From Candidatus Thiodictyon syntrophicum (GTDB lineage Bacteria; Pseudomonadota; Gammaproteobacteria; Chromatiales; Chromatiaceae), in contig NZ_CP020370.1 of NCBI RefSeq assembly GCF_002813775.1, forward strand, positions 6,773,297-6,837,296: a stretch of 64,000 bases of DNA, read 5' to 3'. The stretch's first letter is position 1. Each line of letters begins with the position of its first letter. Under the pieces are notes generated by a model. That model was given only the letters and a program-made list of their open reading frames with translations, searched no databases and was not told where the DNA came from. This document shows, piece after piece, positions 26,555 through 39,482 of the stretch. A program made the position numbers and the translations under genes.

Positions 26555-27064
26555 TTCGCTGCATTGTGGGCTGGCGCGCCTGCGAGAGCGCAGCACGCGG
26601 GCCGATCATTATCCCGGCGGCCAAGCCTCACCCCGCGCACGCAACACGGCTGCCCCAGCGATTATTCAATCCGAACGCGGTCTTGCGGCCGTGGATGTAG
26701 CCCAAGGGCAGGTCCGTCTGGTCCAAGATGTTCGGCGCCTCTCAGCCCAGAAACATCAGGTCTCACGCCAAGGCGCCAAGTTTTTTCACATACAGACCAC
26801 TCGATCCTATTTTGCCGCCCCCGCACCTTCTCCTATTACCCAATTATCACCCTCGCCAACCCCGGGCTGAACGCCAAATTCGCTCCGTCGGTCAACTTTT
26901 CAAGCCGGTCGTCGTCAAGGTCGATCGCCGACGCAAGGTCCTGAAATCGGACTTTCGCAACTTTCGTTACAGTTTCCTCCAAGACTGATTGAACGTCAGA
27001 GCTAAGTCGAGACGATACTTATAGTCTGTAGAAACATAATCATCATACAGGCATCCTGAGATGC
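26555..27064. other. 510-bp junction between GC-rich core and low-GC restriction island
   Basis: The first half is GC-rich and carries only short open frames; a minus-strand stretch around 26665-26732 reads DQTDLPLGYIHGRKTAFGL, reminiscent of an FKBP/SlyD segment but too short to call. From about 26770 the composition becomes AT-rich and stays so through 28790, marking the edge of the imported restriction-modification block. Confidence 0.45.
27017..27040 (+). promoter_or_regulatory. Putative C-protein box and -10 upstream of the C gene
   Basis: acttatagtc at 27017-27026 matches the half-site style of restriction-modification controller boxes, and its 9-base core acttatagt recurs upstream of the methyltransferase (28747-28755). 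cataat at 27035-27040 could be the -10; no good -35 exists, as expected for a promoter that needs activation by its own C protein. Confidence 0.55.
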
Positions 27065-27286
27065 ATGGCAAGATCAACCGAAAAGCGACTCTTTGGTCAG
27101 CACGTTCGAGACCTTCGCCTCAGCCATAGGCTGTCGCAGGAAGACCTTGCTGAGGCGAGTGGACTACACCGGACTTACATTGGTTCGGTAGAGCGAGGCG
27201 AAAGAAATATAAGCCTCGAGAACATTATAAAGATCGCGACGGCCCTAGGCACGACGCCAAGTAAACTCCTTGAGGGAATTCAATAA
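27065..27286 (+). CDS. Restriction-modification controller (C) protein, XRE-type HTH
   Basis: 73 aa, almost entirely a lambda-repressor-like helix-turn-helix: [54 protein letters not shown]. Size and sequence are typical of C proteins that delay endonuclease expression after entry of the system into a cell. The last base overlaps the first base of the endonuclease ATG, so the two are translated from one message. Likely autoregulated through the box at 27017-27026. Codon use and AT content differ from the core genome. Confidence 0.88.
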   Translation: MARSTEKRLFGQHVRDLRLSHRLSQEDLAEASGLHRTYIGSVERGERNISLENIIKIATALGTTPSKLLEGIQ

Positions 27287-27885
27287 TGGGGTTGCAATCT
27301 CCATATCATAACGTTTCGCCTGAAAATTGGCGAACAGTGACCGAGAAACTGATCTCGAAACATCCCCTAGGAAGCAAAGAAATCGTCGATATTGTCCTTG
27401 ACGCATGGCAGTCCATCTTCACCTCGGCGATTGGATCGCACAGCTTCAAAATTGGAAAAGACATTTTCCCGAAACCCCAAATCATGGGCGCTTTGCTCCA
27501 TGAATTGATTCCACTTGAAGTGGCAGCACGATATCCAAAGGAATGGAGAGGGGAGCAAACCGCTGATGACAAAGATATCGTCTATGTCCCGAACGACAGC
27601 TTCTCTATCGAGTTAAAGACTTCGTCTCATCGGGACCAGATTTTCGGCAACCGAAGCTATGCTCAAGATGCAAGAAAGGACAAGAAAAGCAAGTCGGGCT
27701 ACTATCTAACTGTCAACTTTGAAAAATTCGCTCCACAAGGGACGGAACCGACGATTTTGTTAATCCGATTCGGCTGGCTTGACCATGCCGATTGGATTGG
27801 CCAGCGAGCAGCTACAGGCCAGCAGTCGCGATTAACTTCTGACATTTACGCCGGAAAGTTAAAAACTCTATACGCCAAGAGCTAA
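27286..27885 (+). CDS. Type II restriction endonuclease, ScaI-family-like
   Basis: 199 aa. A PD-(D/E)XK-type core is visible: Asp97 in DKDIVYVPN and Glu109-x-Lys111 in SIELKTSS, with the preceding QIMGALLHELIP helix. Flanking blocks GNRSYAQDARKDKKSKSGYY, LTVNFEKFAP and LIRFGWLDHADWIGQRAATGQQ resemble the ScaI family (which cuts AGTACT); the cutting site of this protein is not provable from sequence. It is coupled to the C gene at its start, and its 3' end overlaps the convergent methyltransferase gene by 18 bp. Confidence 0.75.
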   Translation: MGLQSPYHNVSPENWRTVTEKLISKHPLGSKEIVDIVLDAWQSIFTSAIGSHSFKIGKDIFPKPQIMGALLHELIPLEVAARYPKEWRGEQTADDKDIVYVPNDSFSIELKTSSHRDQIFGNRSYAQDARKDKKSKSGYYLTVNFEKFAPQGTEPTILLIRFGWLDHADWIGQRAATGQQSRLTSDIYAGKLKTLYAKS

Positions 27886-28740
27886 TTCGATTTGGGCTTC
27901 GGCAAATTGCTTTGCCTCAAAGTAATTTGAAATTCGGCGGCTGGCAATCTGAACATAGGATGGGTCGATTTCAAACCCAATCACTTTTCGACCATGTCGT
28001 AGCGCCGCTTCCGCCGTGGTTCCAGAACCAAGAAATGGATCGAGTATCACATCCCCTTCATTGCTACTGCATTTTATGATCCGCTCAATGACAGCGAGCG
28101 GAAACTGAGCCGGATGAGGGGTCCGCTCTTCTGAACTCCTATCCCTGCCAGAGGTCACTTTCGGGAACTGCCAGACATCGGTCGGATTTTTCCCTAAGGG
28201 ATTGCATTTTAGCTTACCGTTTTTTTTCTGATTTGGGTATTTCACGTCGGGATCACGTATCTCGTCAAGATTAAAGCAGTACGACATCGCATCTTTGACG
28301 TACCATAGAAATTTTTCGTTTCGGGGCGAAAACATGCTCCGGCAAGCCACTCCAGCACCGTAGTTCCAGACTATCTCCTGGATTAGAAAAAAAGGCGTTC
28401 TATTCCAAAGAAAATACGGGATCGGTATCGCACGGCCCTTGCCAGGAATTCCGAAATACCCAAGGTTTAACCAAAATGCGCCGTCGCTCTTGGTGATGCG
28501 ATGAATCTGCTTGATCCATGATTCGCACCAATCCAAATATTGCGTTTGCGACAATACGTCTTCGTATTCTTTGCCAATGTTATACGGCGGCGACGTCACT
28601 GCGAGATCGATCATCTTGGGAGGGAGTTGCCTCATTAGCTCAAGACAGTCACCCTGAAAAATCGCAACCTCGTCGGCCTCGTAGCTCGGAGCTCCAAAGG
28701 CAGAACGGCACAGAGAAAAGATATCAGTATCCGGCAGCAT
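27868..28740 (-). CDS. Type II DNA methyltransferase, beta class, SPPY type (N4-cytosine or N6-adenine)
   Basis: 290 aa from the ATG at 28738-28740; starts further upstream would lie inside the promoter. Motif IV TSPPYN (residues 49-54) precedes motif I DPFLGSGT (234-241), the beta-class order. SPPY is most common in N4-cytosine enzymes, which would fit protection of a ScaI-like AGTACT site, but N6-adenine is not excluded. The TRD lies between (about 120-215). It is the protective partner of the convergent endonuclease, with its own strong promoter overlapped by a C box. Confidence 0.85.
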   Translation of the reverse strand: MLPDTDIFSLCRSAFGAPSYEADEVAIFQGDCLELMRQLPPKMIDLAVTSPPYNIGKEYEDVLSQTQYLDWCESWIKQIHRITKSDGAFWLNLGYFGIPGKGRAIPIPYFLWNRTPFFLIQEIVWNYGAGVACRSMFSPRNEKFLWYVKDAMSYCFNLDEIRDPDVKYPNQKKNGKLKCNPLGKNPTDVWQFPKVTSGRDRSSEERTPHPAQFPLAVIERIIKCSSNEGDVILDPFLGSGTTAEAALRHGRKVIGFEIDPSYVQIASRRISNYFEAKQFAEAQIELALGV

Positions 28741-28746
28741 GATGCT

Positions 28747-28779
28747 ACTTATAGTAGTCAAAATTATCGCAACTGTCAA
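28747..28779 (-). promoter_or_regulatory. Sigma-70 promoter of the methyltransferase gene, overlapped by a C box
   Basis: On the minus strand TTGACA (28774-28779), a 17-base spacer and TACTAT (28751-28756). The 9-base core acttatagt shared with the C-gene upstream region occupies 28747-28755, covering the -10. Initiation about 7 bases past the -10 would leave only a few bases before the ATG at 28740, so the message would be leaderless or nearly so. Confidence 0.75.
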
Positions 28780-28898
28780 CTACACGCGGAGGCCCGCAAG
28801 AGAGCAGGGTTAGCGTCGGCACGGAAACCGCTCGTGGACCATTGATTTGGCCAGTCGGTCAAAATGCTCTGGTTTCGGGTCGATGCGCGCTACCCACC

Positions 28899-31742
28899 CT
28901 ACCAGCCGCGCTGCAACAAGGGCTTGAGGAACCGCCCAGTATGGGACCCGGGATCGGCCGCGATCTGTTCCGGCGTGCCGACACTGATGACCTCACCGCC
29001 CTTGTCCCCGCCCTCTGGCCCCAGGTCGATGACCCAATCGGCGGTCTTGATGACGTCCAGGTTGTGCTCGATGACGATGACGGTATTGCCGTGGTCGCGG
29101 AAGCGGTGCAGGACCTGGAGCAATTGGGCCACGTCGTGAAAGTGCAGGCCGGTGGTGGGCTCGTCCAGGATATAGAGGGTGCGGCCGGTGTCCCGTTTGC
29201 TCAGTTCCCGCGAGAGCTTGACCCGCTGCGCCTCGCCCCCGGAGAGGGTCGTCGCGCTCTGGCCCAGGCGCACATAGGCAAGGCCCACGTCGATTAAGGT
29301 CTGGAGCTTGCGGTGTATGACCTCGACCGGGGCGAAGAAGGGCAGCGCGTCCTCGATGGTGAGGTTCAGGACCTCGTCGATGGTGCGGCCCTTATAGCGG
29401 ACCTCCAGCGTCTCGCGGTTATAGCGGCGGCCCTTACAGGTGTCGCACTGGACATAGATGTCGGGCAGGAAGTGCATCTCCACCCGAATGAGGCCATCGC
29501 CCTTGCACGCCTCACAGCGCCCGCCCTTGACGTTGAAGCTGAAGCGGCCTGGGCCGTAGCCGCGGGAGCGGGCCTCGGGTACGGACGCGAACAGGTCGCG
29601 CACCAGGTTGAATAGCCCCGTATAGGTGGCCGGATTGGAGCGGGGGGTGCGGCCGATGGGGCTCTGATCGATATCGACGATCTTGTCGAAATACGCCAGG
29701 CCCTCGATGACGCGGTGGGGGGCGGCGGTGAGGCTGGCGCCGTTGAGTTGGCGGGCGGCCACGGGGAATAGGGTATCATTGATGAGCGTGGACTTGCCGG
29801 AGCCGGAGACCCCAGTGATGCAGCAAAAGCTGCCGACCGGGATGGCGGCATCGACATCTTTAAGGTTATTGCCGGTGGCACCCAGGATACGCAATTGGCG
29901 CTCCGGGTCCGACGGGGTGCGGTGTTGCGGGATCGCAATGCGCAGGTCGCCGCAGAGATAGCGGCCGGTCAGTGATTTCGGGTTGGCGGCGATCTGCGCG
30001 GCGGTGCCTTGGGCGACGAGCTCACCGCCGTGGACCCCGGCGCCCGGCCCCATGTCGACCACCAGGTCCGCGGCGCGGATCGCCTCCTCGTCGTGCTCCA
30101 CCACGATGACGGTGTTGCCGATGTCGCGTAGGTGGGTCAGGGTCTTGAGCAGCCGGGCGTTGTCGCGCTGGTGCAGGCCGATGGAGGGCTCGTCCAGGAT
30201 GTACATGACGCCGACCAGGCCGGCGCCGATCTGGCTGGCGAGCCGGATGCGCTGGCCCTCACCGCCGGAGAGGGTCTCGGCGCTGCGCGCGAGCGTGAGA
30301 TAGTCGAGCCCCACGTCGGTGAGGAAACGCAGCCGGGTGGCGATCTCCTGGTTGATGCGGGCGCCGATCTCGCCGCGCCGCCCGGGCAGGATCAGCCCCT
30401 CGAACCAGGCGAGGCACTCGCCGACCGGCAGGGCGCAGAGGCTGGGGAGGTTGCGGTCGGCGACGAAGACGTGGCGCGCCGCCTCGCTCAGACGGGCGCC
30501 ATGGCAGGCCGGGCAGGGGTGGTGCGACAGATAGCGGGCCAGCTCCTCGCGCACGGTGGTGGAGTCGGTTTCGCGATAGCGTCGCTCCAGGTTGGGGATG
30601 ATCCCCTCGAAGGGACGCAGCTTCCCGCTGCCGCCCTCGTGGGGGAGCCTGAGTTTGAGCTTGTCCTTGCCGGAGCCATAGAGCACCACCTGGCGGGCGG
30701 TCTCCGACAGGTCGACCCAGGCGGTCTCCACATCGAACCCATAGTGCTCGGCGACGGCCTGGACCATCTGAAAGTAATAGCCGTTGCGCCGGTCCCAGCC
30801 GCGCACGGCCCCAGCGGCCAGGCTCACCCCCGGTTGGGCGACGACCTTGGCCGGGTCGAAGAACTGCTCGACGCCCAGCCCGTCGCAGGTCGGACAGGCC
30901 CCCGCCGGGTTGTTGAACGAGAAGAGGCGCGGTTCCAACTCCTGGATGCTGTAGCCGCAGACGGGGCAGGCGAAGGTGGCCGAAAAGGTGATCTCAGGGC
31001 GCCCCGGCGCCGCACTGTCTGCGTCTTTCGGGGGCTCCAGCGGCGCTATTCGGGCGATACCACCGGAGAGCGCGAGCGCGGTCTCGAATGACTCAGCCAG
31101 CCGCAGGTGCAGATCGGGGCGTACCCGAAAGCGGTCGATCACGACCTCGATGTCGTGCTTCTTCTTGAGATCCAGGTCCGGCGGGCTGTCGAGTTCGCAC
31201 AGTTCGCCGTCGATGCGCGCCCGCACGAACCCCTGGGCGTGCAGTTCCGCGATCAGTCGCTGGTACTCGCCTTTACGCGCGGACACCACCGGGGCCAGGA
31301 GCATGAGCCGCTCCCCCTCCGGCAGGGCCAATACCTGGTCGACCATCTGACTGACGGTCTGGGCCTCGAGCGTCTCCCCGTGTTGGGGGCAGCGGGGGCT
31401 GCCGACGCGGGCGAACAGCAGGCGCAAATAGTCGTAGATCTCGGTAATGGTGCCGACGGTGGAGCGCGGGTTGTGGGAGGTGGTCTTCTGCTCGATCGAG
31501 ATGGCGGGCGACAGCCCCTCGATATGATCGATGTCCGGCTTTTCCATCACCGAGAGGAATTGCCGGGCATAGGCGGACAGCGACTCGACATAGCGGCGCT
31601 GGCCCTCGGCATAGATGGTGTCGAAGGCGAGAGAAGACTTGCCGGAGCCTGAGAGCCCGGTGACGACGATCAGCCGGTCGCGCGGCAGATCCAGATCCAG
31701 GTTCTTGAGGTTGTGGGTGCGGGCACCGCGCAGGCGGATCAT
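28899..31742 (-). CDS. uvrA: UvrABC excinuclease subunit A
   Basis: 947 aa, the usual length. Two ABC ATPase halves: Walker [15 protein letters not shown] at the N-terminus and [14 protein letters not shown] at about 645; signatures LSGGE in both; zinc-binding [19 protein letters not shown] with CPTCDGLG, and CEACKGDG with [10 protein letters not shown]. It recognises bulky DNA damage with UvrB in nucleotide excision repair. Single gene, no close partner; 333 bp separate its start from atpC. Confidence 0.97.
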   Translation of the reverse strand: MIRLRGARTHNLKNLDLDLPRDRLIVVTGLSGSGKSSLAFDTIYAEGQRRYVESLSAYARQFLSVMEKPDIDHIEGLSPAISIEQKTTSHNPRSTVGTITEIYDYLRLLFARVGSPRCPQHGETLEAQTVSQMVDQVLALPEGERLMLLAPVVSARKGEYQRLIAELHAQGFVRARIDGELCELDSPPDLDLKKKHDIEVVIDRFRVRPDLHLRLAESFETALALSGGIARIAPLEPPKDADSAAPGRPEITFSATFACPVCGYSIQELEPRLFSFNNPAGACPTCDGLGVEQFFDPAKVVAQPGVSLAAGAVRGWDRRNGYYFQMVQAVAEHYGFDVETAWVDLSETARQVVLYGSGKDKLKLRLPHEGGSGKLRPFEGIIPNLERRYRETDSTTVREELARYLSHHPCPACHGARLSEAARHVFVADRNLPSLCALPVGECLAWFEGLILPGRRGEIGARINQEIATRLRFLTDVGLDYLTLARSAETLSGGEGQRIRLASQIGAGLVGVMYILDEPSIGLHQRDNARLLKTLTHLRDIGNTVIVVEHDEEAIRAADLVVDMGPGAGVHGGELVAQGTAAQIAANPKSLTGRYLCGDLRIAIPQHRTPSDPERQLRILGATGNNLKDVDAAIPVGSFCCITGVSGSGKSTLINDTLFPVAARQLNGASLTAAPHRVIEGLAYFDKIVDIDQSPIGRTPRSNPATYTGLFNLVRDLFASVPEARSRGYGPGRFSFNVKGGRCEACKGDGLIRVEMHFLPDIYVQCDTCKGRRYNRETLEVRYKGRTIDEVLNLTIEDALPFFAPVEVIHRKLQTLIDVGLAYVRLGQSATTLSGGEAQRVKLSRELSKRDTGRTLYILDEPTTGLHFHDVAQLLQVLHRFRDHGNTVIVIEHNLDVIKTADWVIDLGPEGGDKGGEVISVGTPEQIAADPGSHTGRFLKPLLQRGW

Positions 31743-32021
31743 TCCGGGAGCCAGGACGGAGCCAGGACATCCTCATCCATGGACCAGGCGACGATGTCGG
31801 ACTCATAGGTTTGCATCTGATTCCCCTCGCAGAACGCCCAGTTCCCAGACCTCTACGATAGCGCGGGGGCGAAAGTCGGACAAGCGCGAGGCTCCCGCCG
31901 ATTGCGATTGGCGCGTGACGCCGACAATTGATGGGTTTCGCTGCGCTCTACCCATCCTACGGGAGCGCCTGCCCAGTCTCGGAGCAGTATCGCCGCAGGA
32001 TGACAAAAGGCAAAAATCAAA
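31743..32021. other. Intergenic region between uvrA and the atp terminator
   Basis: No gene seen. It contains a small palindrome (gatgggt at 31930-31936 paired with acccatc at 31950-31956 around ttcgctgcgctct), a repeat type common in GC-rich proteobacteria. It presumably includes the uvrA promoter; I see no LexA-box match that I would call. Confidence 0.45.
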
Positions 32022-32050
32022 ATGCCCCCGGCGCAAAGCGCCGAGGGCAT
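32012..32050 (-). terminator. Rho-independent terminator of the atp operon
   Basis: Arms 32022-32034 (atgcccccggcgc) and 32038-32050 pair over 13 positions with one mismatch and a 3-base loop; on the minus strand TTTTGATTTTTG follows. It starts 26 bases past the atpC stop. Confidence 0.88.
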
Positions 32051-32075
32051 AAGTTAGGGCGACCGGGAAGGAGCC

Positions 32076-32501
32076 CTAACTGGTCTTCATCTTGCGCAGC
32101 CGCTCGATCGCCCGTAACTGGGCGATGGCCTCGGCCAGTTCGGACTGGGCCTTGGCGTATTCGAATTCGGCGGCGTGACCGGCGAGTGCGTCTTCCGCCT
32201 TGCGCTTGGCCTCCATTGCCGCCGCCTCGTCCAGGTTCTGGGCGCGGATGGCGGTGTCGGCGAGGATGGTCACGGCCATGGGCTGGACCTCGATCATGCC
32301 GCCGGAGACATAGAAGTGCTCCTGCTCGCCGTTCTCCTTCTGCACCCGGACATCACCCGGGCGCAGCCGGCTGATGAAGGCGGTGTGGCGGGGCGCGATA
32401 CCGACCTCGCCCATCTCCGCGGTCGCGAAGACCATGGTCGCGAGCCCGGAGTGGATGGCCCCCTCGGCGCTCACGATGTCCACATGGATGGTCATAGCCA
32501 T
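32076..32501 (-). CDS. atpC: F1Fo ATP synthase epsilon subunit
   Basis: 141 aa. N-terminal beta sandwich (IHVDIVSAEGAIHSG, GEVGIAPRHTAFISRLRPG) and C-terminal helical hairpin rich in Ala/Glu (AQNLDEAAAMEAKRKAEDAL). Central-stalk subunit that couples and inhibits the catalytic head. Last gene of the atpIBEFHAGDC operon, 17 bp after atpD. Confidence 0.96.
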   Translation of the reverse strand: MAMTIHVDIVSAEGAIHSGLATMVFATAEMGEVGIAPRHTAFISRLRPGDVRVQKENGEQEHFYVSGGMIEVQPMAVTILADTAIRAQNLDEAAAMEAKRKAEDALAGHAAEFEYAKAQSELAEAIAQLRAIERLRKMKTS

Positions 32502-32518
32502 AGCTTAACCCTCAATTG

Positions 32519-33904
<1,386 letters not shown>

Positions 33905-33977
33905 CTATTCCTCGTTCTCGCCTGGGCAGGCGTCTGGAGATGCGTTCTGAAGCGGGGTTCTCAATCGCAGTGCCCGG

Positions 33978-34841
33978 CTAGACCGCCGCCGCGCCGCCCA
34001 CGATCTCTGAAATTTCTTGGGTGATCGCCGCCTGGCGGGCCTTGTTGTAGATCAACTGCAACTCGCCGATCAGTTCGCCCGCGTTGTCGGAGGCGGACTT
34101 CATGGCCACCATGCGGGCCGCCTGCTCACAGGCACCGTTCTCCACCACGCCCTGGTAGACCAGGGCCTCGATGTAGCGGGTCAGGAGCGAATCGAGTACC
34201 GTCTTGGCGTCGGGTTCGTAGATATAGTCCCAGTGCAGCGGCATGATCGCCTGCTCGCCCGGCACCAGCGGCACCAGTTGGCGAATCACCGGCCGCTGCG
34301 TCATGGTGTTCACGAACTCGTTGCTCGCGACATAGAGCGCATCGATCTCTTTGGCCTCGAAGGCGTCGAGCATCACCTTGACGGTGCCGATCAGGCTCTC
34401 GATGTGCGGCTTGTCCCCCAGGTGGGTGGCCTGCCCCAACACCTTGCCGCCGAAGCGCCGGAAGAAGGCCAGCGCCTTGCTGCCGATGGTACAGAAGACG
34501 GGCTCGATGCCGGCCGTATGCAGCGTCTTGACCTCGGCGATCAGCTTACGGAACAGATTGCTGTTCAGGCCGCCGCACAGGCCGCGGTCCGAGGAGATGA
34601 TGATATAGCCGACCCGTTTGCGACTGCGCTCCACGGCCATGAAGGAGTGCCGATACTCGGGGGTGGCGCGGGCCAGGTGGCTGATGACCGACAGCATCTT
34701 TTGGGCGTAGGGCTTGGATGCGGACATACGCTCCTGGGCCCTGCGCATCTTGGACGCCGCGACCATCTGCATGGCCTTGGTAATCTTCTGCGTGCTCTTG
34801 ATGCTCGCGATCTTGGTGCGGACTTCTTTGGCGCCAGCCAT
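33978..34841 (-). CDS. atpG: F1Fo ATP synthase gamma subunit
   Basis: 287 aa with the two long terminal helices of the rotor shaft ([23 protein letters not shown] at the N-terminus; [20 protein letters not shown] near the C-terminus) and the internal [12 protein letters not shown]. It rotates inside the alpha3beta3 head. The atpA-atpG spacer upstream is unusually long for this operon (133 bp) and GC-rich. Confidence 0.97.
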   Translation of the reverse strand: MAGAKEVRTKIASIKSTQKITKAMQMVAASKMRRAQERMSASKPYAQKMLSVISHLARATPEYRHSFMAVERSRKRVGYIIISSDRGLCGGLNSNLFRKLIAEVKTLHTAGIEPVFCTIGSKALAFFRRFGGKVLGQATHLGDKPHIESLIGTVKVMLDAFEAKEIDALYVASNEFVNTMTQRPVIRQLVPLVPGEQAIMPLHWDYIYEPDAKTVLDSLLTRYIEALVYQGVVENGACEQAARMVAMKSASDNAGELIGELQLIYNKARQAAITQEISEIVGGAAAV

Positions 34842-34974
34842 TTAATAAGCTCCCAGCCTCCAGCGGCCAGCCACCGGCTTGGTCGGCGGCGACTGCGGCG
34901 TGAATCGGGTCATGCAGAGAGACCGCGCCGCCCGGGCCGACCCCGCGCGGGGCCGACCACCGGCGGCTGGTGCA

Positions 34975-36531
<1,557 letters not shown>

Positions 36532-36559
36532 GGCAGTATCCTGTTCACAATGGGCCCGT

Positions 36560-37099
36560 TCAGAACTGGAGGGCGTGCGCGAGTTGCTTGAGCTTGCCGC
36601 GGACCGAGTCGTCGATCACCAGGTCCCCGGCACGGATCTCGACACCACCGATGAGGTCGGGGTCGAGTTCCACGGTCAGTTGGACCTGGGCACCGAAGCG
36701 GCGCGCCAGTGACTGGGCCAGGGCCTGTTCCTGGGCGGCATCGACCGGGAAGGCGCTGCGGACCAGAACCTCGCGCACCCCGGCGCTCGCGACCCGCCGC
36801 TCCTCATAGAGGGTGACGATCTCGGGCAAGGCGACCAAGCGGCCGTTTTCCGCCAACAGGCGCACCAGGCTGACCAGGGGCTTCGGCAGTGAATCCCCCG
36901 CGACGCTCAGGATCATGTTTTCCACCTGGTCCCGCGCAAGCTCCGGATTGCCGATCTGGGCGGCCATCTGCGGATCGGTGGCGATTGCGGCAAGCACACC
37001 CAGCGACTCCGTCCAGGCGTCGACCTGACCGGACTCCTGGGCCGCCGTGAAGACGGCCTCGGCATAGGGCCGGGCGATGGTTGTGAGTTCTCCGGCCAT
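36560..37099 (-). CDS. atpH: F1Fo ATP synthase delta subunit
   Basis: 179 aa. N-terminal helical domain ([21 protein letters not shown]) and the C-terminal signature [22 protein letters not shown]. Connects the peripheral stalk to the top of F1. 9 bp downstream of atpF. Confidence 0.96.
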   Translation of the reverse strand: MAGELTTIARPYAEAVFTAAQESGQVDAWTESLGVLAAIATDPQMAAQIGNPELARDQVENMILSVAGDSLPKPLVSLVRLLAENGRLVALPEIVTLYEERRVASAGVREVLVRSAFPVDAAQEQALAQSLARRFGAQVQLTVELDPDLIGGVEIRAGDLVIDDSVRGKLKQLAHALQF

Positions 37100-37108
37100 A
37101 GTGTGCCC

Positions 37109-37579
37109 TTAAATCTGTCTGGCGAAGTCGTCGATGATGGACTGGTGGGCGCGCGCGTCGATTTCCTTCTTCAGGATCTTCTCGGCGGCGGCGATCGCCA
37201 GGGTGGCGACCTGTTGGCGCAACTCCTCGCGGGCCCGATTGGTCTCGTGCTCGATCTCCGCCTGGGCGGATACGATCAGGCGCTGACCCTCGCCGCGGGC
37301 GTCGGTCTTGGCCTCTTCGACGATCTCGCTGGCGCGCTTATTGGCCTGCCCCAGGATATCGGCCGCCTGGGCCTTGGCCTCTTTCAGGGTCTCCAGGGCG
37401 CGTTGCTCACCCAGGGCCTTCTCCTGGTGACCACGCTCGGCGGCGGCCAGTCCCTCGGCGATCTTGGCCTTGCGGTCCTGGAGCGCCTTCATGATCGGCG
37501 ACCAGACGAAGGTCATGGTGAACCAGACGAAGACCCCGAAGGAGATCATCTGGCCAATGAGTGTCAGATTGAAGTTCAT
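37109..37579 (-). CDS. atpF: F1Fo ATP synthase b subunit
   Basis: 156 aa, a single N-terminal membrane helix (NLTLIGQMISFGVFVWFTMTFVW) followed by a long Ala/Glu/Lys/Arg-rich helix that dimerises as the peripheral stalk. The WSPIMKALQDRKAKIAEGL segment is the classic b-subunit tether. Confidence 0.96.
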   Translation of the reverse strand: MNFNLTLIGQMISFGVFVWFTMTFVWSPIMKALQDRKAKIAEGLAAAERGHQEKALGEQRALETLKEAKAQAADILGQANKRASEIVEEAKTDARGEGQRLIVSAQAEIEHETNRAREELRQQVATLAIAAAEKILKKEIDARAHQSIIDDFARQI

Positions 37580-37668
37580 CTACTTGCCTCGGGTTGCCTC
37601 GGGGTGCCTCGAGTCTGCTGGGCGACCGGTCACATGCGGGCACCTGGTCCCTAAAGCCTGATCCGTGA

Positions 37669-37971
<303 letters not shown>

Positions 37972-38008
37972 TCAACACCGGTGGCGACGGCCACCGGCGT
38001 CGGCGGAA

Positions 38009-38881
<873 letters not shown>

Positions 38882-38888
38882 TCATCTC

Positions 38889-39194
38889 TCAATTCTCGTC
38901 GTGACGGTTCTTGCCGTGGTCGCCCGATTGGGTGTCCCACTGTGCTGCAATCAGCGTGGATGCGACCTGGGTGACCAGATAGGCAGCCAGCAGGGCCGGA
39001 ATATTCAGTCCATCGAGGGTGACGAAGGCCACGACGAAGAGACCGATGATCAACGCCAACTTCGCCGCTTCGGCGCGGTACAGTCGCAGCAGCAGCCGCT
39101 CGGGATGCTGCGCCCGGTACTGCCGAAAAACCGAGGCCGCGAACAAGCCGTTAGCCAGCAGACACACGCCTGACCCGATCAGGACTGAAACCAC
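38889..39194 (-). CDS. atpI: ATP synthase assembly protein I (5' end damaged or unusual start)
   Basis: 101 aa from a GTG at 39192-39194, with three to four hydrophobic helices (VSVLIGSGVCLLANGLFAASVF, AAKLALIIGLFVVAFVTL). Upstream in the same frame the DNA still encodes AtpI-like sequence (LLAQRVLQVQALLASLATVIALP), up to an ATG at 39294-39296 that is followed by CAA and then a TAG at codon 3. The natural start may therefore be lost to an amber mutation, with restart at the GTG or a CTG. AtpI helps c-ring assembly and is dispensable in many bacteria. First gene of the operon. Confidence 0.75.
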   Translation of the reverse strand: MVSVLIGSGVCLLANGLFAASVFRQYRAQHPERLLLRLYRAEAAKLALIIGLFVVAFVTLDGLNIPALLAAYLVTQVASTLIAAQWDTQSGDHGKNRHDEN

Positions 39195-39339
39195 CGCCGA
39201 ATTGCCGAAAGGCAGGGCGATGACCGTCGCTAAGGAGGCAAGGAGTGCTTGAACTTGCAGGACCCGTTGGGCGAGCAGGGTGTGCGCCTATTGCATTGCG
39301 ATGGGATTATTCCGTGGAAATCCCCAGTGCCGAACCGGC

Positions 39340-39368
39340 AGTATAAGGGTTCCCCAAAAGGCGGTCAA
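39340..39368 (-). promoter_or_regulatory. Sigma-70 promoter of the atp operon
   Basis: On the minus strand TTGACC (39363-39368), a 17-base spacer and TATACT (39340-39345). Predicted initiation near 39333, about 37 bases before the ATG at 39296. It lies between parB and atpI, so atp can be transcribed independently of the upstream rsmG-parAB genes. Confidence 0.75.
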
Positions 39369-39455
39369 CGCGCTCGGGGGCTTTTGAGGCTATGGTAAAT
39401 CTGATTCTGATTATTGCGTGACGCGGCCAGGCCGACGGGTTGCCAAGACCCGTGT

Positions 39456-39482
39456 TAGGAGCGGGCTTGCAACCCGCCCCTA
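39456..39482. repeat. REP-like palindrome at the parB stop
   Basis: taggagcgggcttgcaaccc, then gccccta, folds with gcggg/cccgc arms around cttgcaa and overlaps the parB TAG. No T-run follows, so it resembles a REP element more than a terminator. Confidence 0.6.
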
